Source: Bacillota bacterium
GTDB lineage: Bacteria; Bacillota; Desulfotomaculia; Desulfotomaculales; Desulfohalotomaculaceae
Assembly (NCBI GenBank): GCA_009711615.1
Contig: VENI01000007.1
Span: 62,001 to 126,000 of the forward strand
Length of the DNA: 64,000 nt
Reading direction: 5' to 3'
Shown here: piece by piece, positions 1-7,895 of the stretch
How the letters are laid out: the number at the start of each line of letters is the position of its first letter
How positions within the stretch are numbered: the first letter of the stretch is position 1
Program-made: the position numbers and the translations under genes
Notes under the pieces: model-generated
The model's input: only the letters and a program-made list of their open reading frames with translations
What the model was told of the DNA's origin: nothing
The model's database searches: none

Positions 1-1
1 G

Positions 2-421
2 GACCATGGCAAAGATACAATCCTGGTCAATATGCTCGCTAAAATGCCTTATATGCAACTGAGAACCGACCGTCAATGCAAATTTGTGGAAGATAAAGCC
101 ACTGCACTTACCTACCGGGGAGAAGTAGCCCCCTGCTATGCTCTAATGCATTCATACCATTGTTTTATCTATGGACGCAAAAAAGAAATCTTGCCCTTTT
201 ACCTGGGCAATGTTAATGAATCTACCCTAGCTGATATCTGGACTGATCCGGCTTACGTATATTTCCGTGACAGATTGAAGGATTTTAAATTCCCCTCCTG
301 CACTGATTGTAAATATGTTGACGGCTGTTCATACACAGATACTAACGAATCAGATTGCTGGGGCAACAGCCCTTCTTGTGCTGAGTGCCTATGGTCTAGA
401 AGACTAATTGCTTGTCCATAA
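2..421 (+). CDS. Tungsten-cofactor oxidoreductase radical SAM maturase, C-terminal part
   Basis: The reading frame is open to the left edge, so only about the last 139 residues are present and the radical-SAM core (CxxxCxxC) lies outside the window. What remains is a cysteine-rich SPASM-like auxiliary-cluster domain: a CKFVED start, then GEVAPCY, an LGNVNE..LADIW block, FPSCTDCKYVDGC, and a terminal DCWGN.PSCAECLW stretch ending in CP. This order matches what I recall of the maturases that accompany tungsten-containing aldehyde ferredoxin oxidoreductases. An AOR gene does occur in this window, but about 26 kb away on the other strand. A strong hairpin terminator follows directly. Family assignment is from recognition of the motif pattern, not a search. 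Confidence 0.72.
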   Translation, partial: DHGKDTILVNMLAKMPYMQLRTDRQCKFVEDKATALTYRGEVAPCYALMHSYHCFIYGRKKEILPFYLGNVNESTLADIWTDPAYVYFRDRLKDFKFPSCTDCKYVDGCSYTDTNESDCWGNSPSCAECLWSRRLIACP

Positions 422-426
422 ATAGA

Positions 427-468
427 GCAAAGGTTGCTGGTTTGATAAACCAGCAACCTTTGCTTTTA
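427..468 (+). terminator. Rho-independent terminator after the maturase gene
   Basis: A perfect 17-bp stem (427-443 with 447-463, arms GCAAAGGTTGCTGGTTT and its complement) with a 3-base GAT loop is followed by TTTTA. It starts six bases after the TAA stop, so it ends the plus-strand transcript. Confidence 0.9.
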
Positions 469-600
469 TGTAATTATATGTCTTTAATTTCTGGATTAAA
501 GGTTTTATTGCTATAATCATTACAGTTTGATATGAGAAGAATAGCACAGCCAGGGCAACCATATCAGGATAGTTAATTTTAGCCAACCGAGTGTTCTTAG

Positions 601-927
601 TTATTCTTTAGTTAAACCACCAAAAGTACTCATCACTTCGCTGGCCTGTTTTTTTAGAATTTTATCTGCTGCTTCTATTAGCTCAATAATTTCTGGGTGT
701 TTGATACTGTAAATAACCCGTAGCCCTTCTTTTCTACTCTGTAGCACACCCTGTTTTTTCATTAATGACAGGTGTTGAGATGTATTGGCCTGCTCAACAT
801 TTAACTGTTCAAAAATGTCGCATACACATAATTCTCCATCTTTTAATAAGTCTAAAATGCGAATGCGGGTGGGGTGAGAAATGGCCTTAAATAAATCTGC
901 TTTTAGCTGAGCTATCTGATTTTCCAT
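601..927 (-). CDS. arsR: ArsR/SmtB-family repressor
   Basis: A 108-residue winged-helix metalloregulator. The N-terminal half reads LFKAISHPTRIRILDLLKDGELCVCDIFEQL, with the CVC pair (about residues 33-35) that forms the alpha-3 thiolate arsenite/antimonite or soft-metal site in ArsR proteins; the recognition helix is about residues 47-65 (ANTSQHLSLMKKQGVL). Length is normal for the family. It is transcribed divergently from a second ArsR gene and the Acr3 pump, so it probably controls the same arsenic response from its own promoter. I cannot tell which of the two ArsR proteins is the main repressor of the pump. Confidence 0.9.
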   Translation of the reverse strand: MENQIAQLKADLFKAISHPTRIRILDLLKDGELCVCDIFEQLNVEQANTSQHLSLMKKQGVLQSRKEGLRVIYSIKHPEIIELIEAADKILKKQASEVMSTFGGLTKE

Positions 928-973
928 AATATCACCGCCTGTTTTATGCTAATATTATTATATACTATTTGCT

Positions 974-1002
974 AATATAAAACCAGTTGATAGTTATTAC
1001 AA
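974..1002 (-). promoter_or_regulatory. Candidate promoter of the leftward arsR
   Basis: Reading the minus strand, TTGTAA (997-1002) and TATATT (974-979) are separated by 17 bases. The octamer TGCTAATA (plus strand) occurs at 947-954 and again at 970-977, 23 bases apart, overlapping and following the -10 box; this direct repeat is a plausible ArsR operator. Seen in sequence; function inferred. Confidence 0.5.
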
Positions 1003-1065
1003 TCATAGGTTAATTTCATTAAGCTAAAATTAAGCCTAGATTAAAAAAGTTTAATATATTTATGT

Positions 1066-1094
1066 TTGACTATATAACATTATAGTAATATAAT
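1066..1094 (+). promoter_or_regulatory. Promoter of the arsR-acr3 operon with overlapping dyad
   Basis: TTGACT at 1066-1071 and a consensus TATAAT at 1089-1094 are separated by exactly 17 bases. The -10 box forms one arm of the inverted repeat ATTATA-GTAA-TATAAT (1079-1094), a likely ArsR operator placed where a repressor would block RNA polymerase. Confidence 0.7.
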
Positions 1095-1137
1095 CAATAA
1101 TAATATTTAAAAATTTAAATATGTAAGGTGGTGAGCA

Positions 1138-1518
1138 ATGGAAACGTTAGTTAATATCTACAAAGCTTTGGGTGATGTCAACCGACTAAGCATCCTAAAA
1201 ATGTTATCTGGGCAAGAAATGAGCGTCTGTGAAATTATGCAGGGTTTAAACCTTTCCCAACCGGCTGTATCACACCATCTAAAAATACTACGACAAGCAG
1301 ATCTAATTGAGAGTGTGAAACATGGAAAACTAGTCTTGTATAAACTTAAGGGTTGCGGCCTGGAACAGATCTATCCATTGGTAGATAATCATTTAAAGAA
1401 CTTATTCTACTTTTCTAAAGCTAATGTTAAACCCTCAGCTTTGCGGGAAACCCCCAATTATTGCGAGGTTATAGGACTTAAAAGATCAATTTGTGAACAA
1501 AACGATAAGGAGGAATAA
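1138..1518 (+). CDS. arsR: ArsR-family repressor, first gene of the arsenic efflux operon
   Basis: A 126-residue ArsR protein starting after an AAGGTGGTGAGC ribosome-binding site. It has the family N-terminus ([17 protein letters not shown]), a helix with [24 protein letters not shown] as DNA-binding segment, and an unusual cysteine-bearing tail ([13 protein letters not shown], about residues 108-121). Only one cysteine lies in the classical alpha-3 position, so metal binding may involve the C-terminal pair, as in the ArsR types that do not use the CVC site; this is inference. Its stop lies one base before the acr3 start, and the acr3 ribosome-binding site is inside this gene, so the two are cotranscribed. 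Confidence 0.9.
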   Translation: METLVNIYKALGDVNRLSILKMLSGQEMSVCEIMQGLNLSQPAVSHHLKILRQADLIESVKHGKLVLYKLKGCGLEQIYPLVDNHLKNLFYFSKANVKPSALRETPNYCEVIGLKRSICEQNDKEE

Positions 1519-1519
1519 C

Positions 1520-2572
1520 ATGGCAGGAAAAAGACTTTCGACATTAGACCGATTTTTAACTCTATGGATCTTCCTGGCGATGGCCATTGGAGTTGGGTTA
1601 GGCTATGTATTCCCTAGCATCCCTGAACTATTAGATAGGATGTCAATAGGCACTACTTCTATCCCTATTGCCATTGGTCTTATTGTGATGATGTATCCAC
1701 CTCTAGCCAAGGTGAAGTATGAAGAAATGGGTAAAGCCTTTAAAAACACTAAGGTAATGGGGCTGTCACTAATCCAAAACTGGATTATTGGTCCTACCCT
1801 AATGTTTTTTCTCGCCATTATTTTCTTAAGGGACTATCCCGAATACATGATTGGACTTATTTTAATTGGTTTGGCCCGCTGTATTGCCATGGTGATTGTT
1901 TGGAACGATCTTTCCGAAGGTGATAACGAGTATGCCGCTGCACTAGTGGCAGTAAACTCCATTTTCCAAATGGTGTTCTATTCTGTGTATGCCTACTTCT
2001 TTATTACACTGGTACCAGGTTGGCTGGGTATGGAAACCATTGAAATAGACGTTTCCATGGCCGAGGTGGCTAAAAGTGTGTTAATTTATTTGGGTATTCC
2101 TTTTGCCGCCGGTATTTTAACCAGGGTTTTCTTGTTACCTCGTAAGGGTAAGGAATGGTACGAGAAAGAGTTTGTACCCCGCATCAGCCCTGTTGCATTG
2201 ATTGCCTTGTTGTTTACCATTGTAATTATGTTCTCACTAAAGGGTAAATACATTGTTGAGTTACCAATGGACGTGGTACGCATTTCTATTCCACTGTTGA
2301 TTTACTTTACCATTATGTTCTTCTTGTCTTTCTTTATGAGTAAACGTAGTGGCGTAAACTACGGCCAAAGTACCACCTTGGCCTTTACTGCTGCCAGCAA
2401 TAACTTTGAGCTGGCCATTGCAGTGGCGGTAGCTATATTCGGCATTAATTCTGGGGCAGCTTTTGCTGCTGTTATTGGCCCACTAATTGAGGTGCCAGTG
2501 ATGATTGGACTGGTAAACGTGGCCTTAGGTTTTAAAAAGAAATATTTCACCGCTGAAGGTGCGGTAAAATGA
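1520..2572 (+). CDS. acr3: Arsenite efflux permease Acr3
   Basis: A 350-residue membrane protein of about ten transmembrane helices that exports arsenite at the expense of the proton gradient. The segment [14 protein letters not shown], about residues 112-125, carries the conserved cysteine of the Acr3 family used for arsenite binding, and [15 protein letters not shown] near residue 290 is the other family hallmark. I place the start at 1520 (MAGKRLS) because AAGGAGG lies eight bases upstream; an in-frame ATG at 1493 has no such site and would overlap arsR. A hairpin terminator follows the stop. Confidence 0.93.
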   Translation: MAGKRLSTLDRFLTLWIFLAMAIGVGLGYVFPSIPELLDRMSIGTTSIPIAIGLIVMMYPPLAKVKYEEMGKAFKNTKVMGLSLIQNWIIGPTLMFFLAIIFLRDYPEYMIGLILIGLARCIAMVIVWNDLSEGDNEYAAALVAVNSIFQMVFYSVYAYFFITLVPGWLGMETIEIDVSMAEVAKSVLIYLGIPFAAGILTRVFLLPRKGKEWYEKEFVPRISPVALIALLFTIVIMFSLKGKYIVELPMDVVRISIPLLIYFTIMFFLSFFMSKRSGVNYGQSTTLAFTAASNNFELAIAVAVAIFGINSGAAFAAVIGPLIEVPVMIGLVNVALGFKKKYFTAEGAVK

Positions 2573-2592
2573 CTCTAGAATGAATAGATTAA

Positions 2593-2629
2593 GCCCTTGT
2601 TTTCTTGGTGAGTAAACAAGGGCCTTTTA
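2593..2629 (+). terminator. Terminator of the arsR-acr3 operon
   Basis: A 10-bp stem (GCCCTTGTTT at 2593-2602 with AAACAAGGGC at 2614-2623), 11-base loop, then CTTTTAA, 20 bases after the acr3 stop. Confidence 0.8.
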
Positions 2630-2640
2630 AATTATGGGAA

Positions 2641-3264
2641 TTAATTCTTTATTATACTCTTTATTGAGTTTGAAAGCTTACATTCAACCCTATCTGTTAT
2701 TCGATAACCATACCCTATTTTACTTTGTATATAATACTGGTTTGTGCCGTCGTCCCCCAGTTTTTTGCGTATTCTTTTGATGTGGGTTTTTAAAGCGGTG
2801 TTGTTGCCCCATTCTGCATGATCATTCACTGCAGCACTGTATAGTTGTTCTTTGGAAACATACATCCCTCGGTTTTTGGCCAGTTCTAGTATCAGGCGGA
2901 ATTGCGCAGCTGTTAGTTGAATTGCTCTGTTGTTAAAGTATACAGTAGTTTTACCTTCATCAACAAATAAGTGTGCTGAATCATGTTCTCTGATTTTATT
3001 ACTGTAGTCATGACTGCCGTTGTAAGTAACAGCTGGTGGGGTGGATTTTTTCTGCATTAGTTTGTACAGGTGCTGGGCATGATACCTCACCCAAGGGTCA
3101 TTATCATTAAGTAGTTTTAAAACAAGGGGTTTTGCCCTGCTACTGGGTAGTCGCCTTAGTTGCAGGGCAGCCTTCAGCCGTTCTTCGGTTCTCTGGCTGC
3201 TAACAGCAGCATTAATGTCATCCTGAACAGTCATTTTATACTTGGCTCTAACTGCTCTTGGCAT
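2641..3264 (-). CDS. HEAT-repeat / OmpR-type winged-helix protein
   Basis: A 207-residue protein of unusual build. Residues about 15-75 look like HEAT helices (EERLKAALQLRRL, then PLVLKLLNDNDPWVRYHAQHLYKLM). Residues about 100-195 form an OmpR/PhoB-type C-terminal DNA-binding domain (LTAAQFRLILELAKNRGMYVSKEQLYSA, NTALKTHIKRIRKKLG, IQSKIGYGYRI). No response-regulator receiver domain is present, so the input is not phosphorylation and the HEAT part may be the sensor. It overlaps the end of the ATPase gene by 17 bases, which implies translational coupling. Likely role: DNA binding or autoregulation for the ATPase partner; no specific function is recognised. Confidence 0.75.
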   Translation of the reverse strand: MPRAVRAKYKMTVQDDINAAVSSQRTEERLKAALQLRRLPSSRAKPLVLKLLNDNDPWVRYHAQHLYKLMQKKSTPPAVTYNGSHDYSNKIREHDSAHLFVDEGKTTVYFNNRAIQLTAAQFRLILELAKNRGMYVSKEQLYSAAVNDHAEWGNNTALKTHIKRIRKKLGDDGTNQYYIQSKIGYGYRITDRVECKLSNSIKSIIKN

Positions 3265-5131
3265 TATTCCAACCTCCTGGATGGTAGATCTGCAGGCGAT
3301 CTTGCAGTGCTCCAGGCCCGCCTTCCAACAACAGTTCTAATAATTCCAACACCTGCAGCCTGTCCAAGCCGCCGGATGCAGCCACCCATCCCTGCCTGCC
3401 ATCAGAGTTTAACACTATATTTTCTTCCGCTTTGCCGAGCACTGGTATGTTAGCGTTGTGAGTGGCAAGTATTATCTGCCTTCCCTTTTTCACTTGATGC
3501 AGCGCAGGAACCACGGTTCTGCAGATATAAGCGTTATCTAAGTGGTCTTCCGGTTGGTCAATTATTAGTGGTTGAACACTATCCAGCAGCAACAGTGGTA
3601 ATATGGCGGTGCAGCGCTGCCCTTTAGAAAGCTGATCACTGGGTTTCCAAGTGTGGCCGTCTAACAGTTCCACTTCCACCCAATCTGGCACTGGCATTTC
3701 CTCCAATTCCAATAGTTGCTCTGGCGTCAATTTATAAACTAAATAATTAAAAATCCTTTCTGCCCGCTCTTTCTCTAACCCTGTGGCATCTGCCAATAGC
3801 ATTATTTGTTCATTCCTTATTTCATAAGCCAATACTTTTGGTGGAATGGTGGTACTAATAACTTCTGCCAAACGATTATAATGAAAGCCACTGTTTATTA
3901 ATGCTTGCGCCAAAAATTCACGGTATTGTCCTGTGTCCTCTTTATGTGATACCGTCACTTGCAAATTATTCCCCATTAACCCACTGGCCCGATTAGAAGC
4001 ATCCCTTCTTTTGCGAAAGAGTTCATATTCCATTTTTTCCATTTCTGTGAGTAGTTCATTTCTTCTCCGAATGATAGTTTTCATTCGTCGCTGTTTTTCC
4101 TGTAGCTGATGTTGCTTTTGTTCCAAATCTAATAGTGTCTGGACATATTCGCTACGTTCTTCCATGGCTTTTACTAAATTGTGTCCGTAGAATTTAGACA
4201 TAGCAGGGCGTTCCTGTTCCTCTATTTGGCGATGCCTGTTTGTTAAGCTGTCCTGTAGTTCTTCCAAGTGCAGGTAGGTGTTCTCCCATTCCCTGGCCAG
4301 TAAACCAAAATTGTACTTCTGCTTTTCCACTGTTTCTGCATACTTTGACAGTGATTCTTCTATTAAATCGGCATTGTTCCAGCTTTCATAATCATTTGGG
4401 TTAACAGTGTACTCCACCGTCCTTTGCTGCAGTTGACGTTCCTTCTTGCGTGCTTCCCGGCACAACTCCTTTATCCAATACCGTTCTTGTTCCCGCTGCT
4501 GTTGCCTGACCATTAATCCATCCAAGTCGTAGGTTTCTAGTTCTTGAAGCCGTTCTTTCACGATGGGAATTAGTTCGGTTTGACGCTTCAGTTGGTTTAT
4601 ATCCTGTTGCAGCGCTGCCGCTTCCGGCCTAATATTCTGCAGGTTCTGCCTTAGGCTCCGGATAACTTTATTATTGAGCTGCAGTTCCGAGATCATTCCA
4701 TCAAGCACTGCCAACCTAGTAGCAGCATCATCCGCCACCCGTTCCAGTTCACTCTGGCCAAATACCACCAACGGAAAGTTAATGTCACCATGCAGATAAA
4801 GTTTGGTTTGTTTCCCCTTGACATCTGATACTTGGGGCTTATACCCCACCTGCCGCTTAATTTTATAAACACTGCCTCCAGCAGTTTGTACCATCACAGT
4901 GACAAAACCACCGCCTAGTACAGCCTGCACGTGATGCTCACTACGCCTCTTTAACATGGCATCTTTGGGAAGGCAATCTAAGGCAAACCGTAGCAGTTCC
5001 ACCACTGTGGTTTTACCGGACCCCCGACCGCCTACTAAGCAATTTAAATGTGGACTAAATTCATATTCTTGTCCATCTAAAAAACCTCCATGCACCGATA
5101 ACTTCAAAATTTTCTGCCATTTTCCACTCAC
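3248..5131 (-). CDS. SMC/TrlF-like coiled-coil ABC-class ATPase
   Basis: A 627-residue cytoplasmic ATPase built like a small SMC/RecN protein. The Walker A motif GGRGSGKTT is at residues 34-42, a long charged coiled coil spans roughly 165-400 (rich in Q, E, R and L), the signature LSKGQ is at 501-505, the Walker B segment IIDQPEDHLD at 523-532, and an H-loop ATHNAN at 556-561. The C-terminal block resembles TrlF-type AAA-like ATPases, whose biological role is not settled. It is followed, overlapping, by the HEAT/winged-helix gene, and has its own promoter. I see no nuclease or other effector domain in the protein, and the neighbours on both sides are unrelated. Confidence 0.8.
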   Translation of the reverse strand: MSGKWQKILKLSVHGGFLDGQEYEFSPHLNCLVGGRGSGKTTVVELLRFALDCLPKDAMLKRRSEHHVQAVLGGGFVTVMVQTAGGSVYKIKRQVGYKPQVSDVKGKQTKLYLHGDINFPLVVFGQSELERVADDAATRLAVLDGMISELQLNNKVIRSLRQNLQNIRPEAAALQQDINQLKRQTELIPIVKERLQELETYDLDGLMVRQQQREQERYWIKELCREARKKERQLQQRTVEYTVNPNDYESWNNADLIEESLSKYAETVEKQKYNFGLLAREWENTYLHLEELQDSLTNRHRQIEEQERPAMSKFYGHNLVKAMEERSEYVQTLLDLEQKQHQLQEKQRRMKTIIRRRNELLTEMEKMEYELFRKRRDASNRASGLMGNNLQVTVSHKEDTGQYREFLAQALINSGFHYNRLAEVISTTIPPKVLAYEIRNEQIMLLADATGLEKERAERIFNYLVYKLTPEQLLELEEMPVPDWVEVELLDGHTWKPSDQLSKGQRCTAILPLLLLDSVQPLIIDQPEDHLDNAYICRTVVPALHQVKKGRQIILATHNANIPVLGKAEENIVLNSDGRQGWVAASGGLDRLQVLELLELLLEGGPGALQDRLQIYHPGGWNNAKSS

Positions 5132-5159
5132 TTCCCCCTACCTCCCGAACAATTGTTTG

Positions 5160-5193
5160 GTATTATAATACACGAATGTAGGTTTGGGTGCAA
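5160..5193 (-). promoter_or_regulatory. Candidate promoter and palindromic operator of the ATPase operon
   Basis: On the minus strand TTGCAC (5188-5193) and TATTAT (5165-5170) are 17 bases apart. The -10 box sits in a perfect 12-base palindrome GTATTATAATAC (5160-5171), a possible binding site for a regulator such as the winged-helix protein of the same operon. Assignment of the regulator is inference. Confidence 0.45.
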
Positions 5194-5298
5194 GGGGGGG
5201 AAGAAACAGAATTCAGTAGTCAGAATAAATACCAGAGACGGGGAGCGTGGAAGCCACCCTCACCAATATTTTATAGAAATCATTGCTGATTTACTTAA

Positions 5299-5328
5299 GA
5301 AAAAGAAAAAAGGACCTTTCGGCCCTTT
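5299..5328 (-). terminator. Terminator downstream of trxB
   Basis: On the minus strand an 8-bp stem with one G-U pair (5309-5316 with 5321-5328) closed by a GAAA loop runs into TTTTTTCTTTTTC. A second hairpin, 5392-5415, lies just after the trxB stop but has its T-run on the plus strand. The rest of the 5194-5420 gap holds nothing else I recognise. Confidence 0.75.
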
Positions 5329-5420
5329 ATAAATAACACATGTATTGGTCATACTACAATTATCGTAATAATCTCAATCTCCTCTCCCTTTAGCTGTGCC
5401 TTAACGGGTGCAGCTCTTTT

Positions 5421-6341
5421 TTATTTTAGGGCTGAGAGATATTTTTCCGCCTGGGTTACTGCCACAGCACCATCTGCTGCTGCTGTTACCACTTGACGCA
5501 GTTCTTTTTTTCTAAGATCTCCTACCACAAACAAGCCTGGTATACCAGTGGCTGTGTCTTCCTGAGCTATTACGTAGCCGCTTTGATCTAATTCCACCAT
5601 GTTCTGCAGCAGGTCGGAATTAGCTTCCGTACCTACATAAATGAACACGCCATCTACCTTTAATTCCTGTTTTTCTTCACTACGTACATCTTTAACTATT
5701 ACACCTTCTACCTTTTGATCGCCTTTTACTTCTTCCAAAACAGAATGCCATACAGGTTCAATCTTGGGGTTATCAAAGGCACGTTGTTGCAGCACTTTAG
5801 TTGCCCGTAACTCTCCACGGCGATGTACTATGTACACCTTGGCGGCAAACTTGGTTAAAAACATGGCTTCTTCCACTGCTGCATCACCACCGCCAATTAC
5901 TGCTAGGGTACCATCCCGGAAAAAAGCACCGTCACATGTGGCACAGTAGGAAACACCCCTGCCATGAAACTCTTTTTCACCCTTCACACCTAAAAACTTA
6001 GGCTTGGCACCGGTGGCCAGTATTACTGTTTTAGCCAGAAGTTCTTCATCGCCATATGTAATTTTAAAACCTTTTTCATCTCGTTCTAAGCTGTCAACAC
6101 CAGAATAGATAAACTCACAGCCAAATCGCTGGGCTTGGTCTGACATTTTCATGGAAAGTTCCGGACCATCTATCCCTTCTGGAAAACCAGGGTAATTTTC
6201 AATCCGTTCGGTGGCGGCAGCCTGCCCACCCGGCATACCTCTTTCAAATAAAACTGTATCTAATGCTGCCCGAGCTGCATACAACCCGGCAGTTAAACCT
6301 GCAGGTCCACCACCAATTATTGCTAATTCTTTTATGTTCAT
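5421..6341 (-). CDS. trxB: Thioredoxin reductase
   Basis: A 306-residue NAD(P)H-dependent flavoprotein disulfide reductase of normal low-molecular-weight TrxB length. The N-terminal FAD site is IGGGPAGLTAG (residues 9-19), the redox-active pair is in the CATCD motif near residue 133, the NAD(P)H site follows as VIGGGDAAVEEA, and the C-terminal FAD contact is FVVGDLRKKELRQVVTAAADGA. No thioredoxin gene lies next to it. A good AAGGTGG site precedes the ATG. It probably recycles thioredoxin or a thioredoxin-like partner in redox defence. Confidence 0.92.
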   Translation of the reverse strand: MNIKELAIIGGGPAGLTAGLYAARAALDTVLFERGMPGGQAAATERIENYPGFPEGIDGPELSMKMSDQAQRFGCEFIYSGVDSLERDEKGFKITYGDEELLAKTVILATGAKPKFLGVKGEKEFHGRGVSYCATCDGAFFRDGTLAVIGGGDAAVEEAMFLTKFAAKVYIVHRRGELRATKVLQQRAFDNPKIEPVWHSVLEEVKGDQKVEGVIVKDVRSEEKQELKVDGVFIYVGTEANSDLLQNMVELDQSGYVIAQEDTATGIPGLFVVGDLRKKELRQVVTAAADGAVAVTQAEKYLSALK

Positions 6342-6459
6342 TAAAGCACCACCTTATATGTTAATTTTCACTATTATATTATCTCATTTTTCCAAAATAT
6401 TCGTCAAGTGATAGCTAGTATAGTTACAACAATATATATTAATTTTTTAATAATTAGTC

Positions 6460-6488
6460 TTGTATATTGGAAAAAGTAAATGTAAAAT
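6460..6488 (+). promoter_or_regulatory. Candidate promoter of the potassium transporter gene
   Basis: TTGTAT (6460-6465) and TAAAAT (6483-6488) are separated by 17 bases, 37 bases before the ATG, in the 183-base divergent gap with trxB. No riboswitch-like structure was recognised here. Confidence 0.5.
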
Positions 6489-6524
6489 ATAGTTTGCAGT
6501 AATAACAAGGGGAAATTTGCCAAT

Positions 6525-7895
6525 ATGACAGAACAAGATCAAATAATAAAATCAAAAGGGATAAGACAACGATCTAAAAGTAAAATCACCCCAGTACAGT
6601 TAATTGTGCTGGGATACCTTGGTTTTGCCCTGCTGGGAACAATACTATTTAGTTTACCAATCTTCCTTAAGCCGGGAGTAAAACTATCTCTAATAGATGC
6701 GATGTTTACGGCCACCAGTGCCATTAGTGTGACCGGACTGACAGTGGTGCCCACCCATGAAACATTTAACAACTTAGGTATCGCCATTTTATCATTATGG
6801 TTACAATTCGGCGGTATTGGTATCATGACTTTAGGTACATTAATGTACGTAGCCTTTGGTCAGCGGATTAATCTGCGTAGTCGGATGTTAATTAAAGTGG
6901 ATCAAAACCAACCCTCCATGGACGGTTTGGTGGTACTAATGTTATTTATTCTTAAACTGGCCCTATTAATTGAACTAATTGCTGCGGGAATTCTATCCGC
7001 CCATTTCTATTTTAACTATCCCTACGAATTGGGTACCGCAATAAAATTAGGGGCATTTCATGCCCTTTCCGGCTTTACCAACGCCGGTTTTGACTTGTTT
7101 GGCAACAGTCTGCAGGGCTTTCCCACGGATTATTTTCTCCACTTCATTATTGGTGTGCTGTTAATATTGGGAGCCATTGGCTTCCCTGTGCTGCTGGACA
7201 TACGCAGTTGGTATTTATACCGGCGCCGGTTTTCTTTATTTACCAAGCTAACCACCGTTACTTTTTTTGCACTACTGGTAATAGGTTTTATTGTGGTAAT
7301 AGTTGGAGAATCAGCAACTTCTTTTAGTGGTCTGCCGTGGCACCAAAAAATATCAGCAGCACTTTTTCAATCATTAACCACCCGCAACGGTGGTTTATCC
7401 ACCTTTGATATTACAGAATTCAGAAATGCCACACTAATGTTTTTCTGCCTATTAATGTTTATTGGAGCATCACCCAGCAGTTGCGGTGGTGGAATTCGCA
7501 CCACTACCTTTGCAGTGATATTAATGAGCATATTTTCTTTCTGGCGGGGAAAAAGGAACGTACAGATTTTTAAGCGGGAACTTTTTGAAGATGACATTAA
7601 TCGTTCATATGCAGTTTTTACCGTAGCCATTATGTTGGTGTTTTTCTCAACCATTACATTGTTGGAGTTGGAAAATTTCACCGCAACACAGGTGTTGTTT
7701 GAAGTGTGTTCTGCCTTTGGAACCACTGGTTTATCCCTTGGTATCACTTCAGAACTTAGCACAGCAAGTAAGCTGATTATTATTATGCTGATGTTCATAG
7801 GAAGAATTGGTATATTATCACTTTTACTGTTACCCCATTCGCCAAGAACAAAACAGAAGATTCATTATGTGAAGGAGAAAGTTACTATTGGGTAG
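6525..7895 (+). CDS. ktrB: KtrB/TrkH-family potassium uptake channel subunit
   Basis: A 456-residue membrane protein with the four pore-loop repeats of the TrkH/KtrB family: SAISVTGLTV, ALSGFTNAGFD, TTRNGGLSTFD and AFGTTGLSLG, each carrying the glycine of the potassium filter. Length fits KtrB rather than the longer TrkH. It should import potassium with the help of a cytosolic RCK subunit (KtrA/TrkA), but no such gene is in the window, so the partner must be encoded elsewhere or absent. The 3' end overlaps the convergent HEAT-repeat gene by 11 bases. Confidence 0.88.
   Translation: MTEQDQIIKSKGIRQRSKSKITPVQLIVLGYLGFALLGTILFSLPIFLKPGVKLSLIDAMFTATSAISVTGLTVVPTHETFNNLGIAILSLWLQFGGIGIMTLGTLMYVAFGQRINLRSRMLIKVDQNQPSMDGLVVLMLFILKLALLIELIAAGILSAHFYFNYPYELGTAIKLGAFHALSGFTNAGFDLFGNSLQGFPTDYFLHFIIGVLLILGAIGFPVLLDIRSWYLYRRRFSLFTKLTTVTFFALLVIGFIVVIVGESATSFSGLPWHQKISAALFQSLTTRNGGLSTFDITEFRNATLMFFCLLMFIGASPSSCGGGIRTTTFAVILMSIFSFWRGKRNVQIFKRELFEDDINRSYAVFTVAIMLVFFSTITLLELENFTATQVLFEVCSAFGTTGLSLGITSELSTASKLIIIMLMFIGRIGILSLLLLPHSPRTKQKIHYVKEKVTIG

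Noticed and set aside
404..586. Minus-strand 60-codon frame with a hydrophobic segment
   Set aside because: It overlaps the terminator and end of the maturase gene, has no ribosome-binding site and no recognisable homology.
2641..5131. Calling the ATPase operon a known anti-phage system
   Set aside because: No nuclease, TIR, protease or other effector is present and none of the neighbours is a defence gene; the TrlF-like resemblance alone does not support it.
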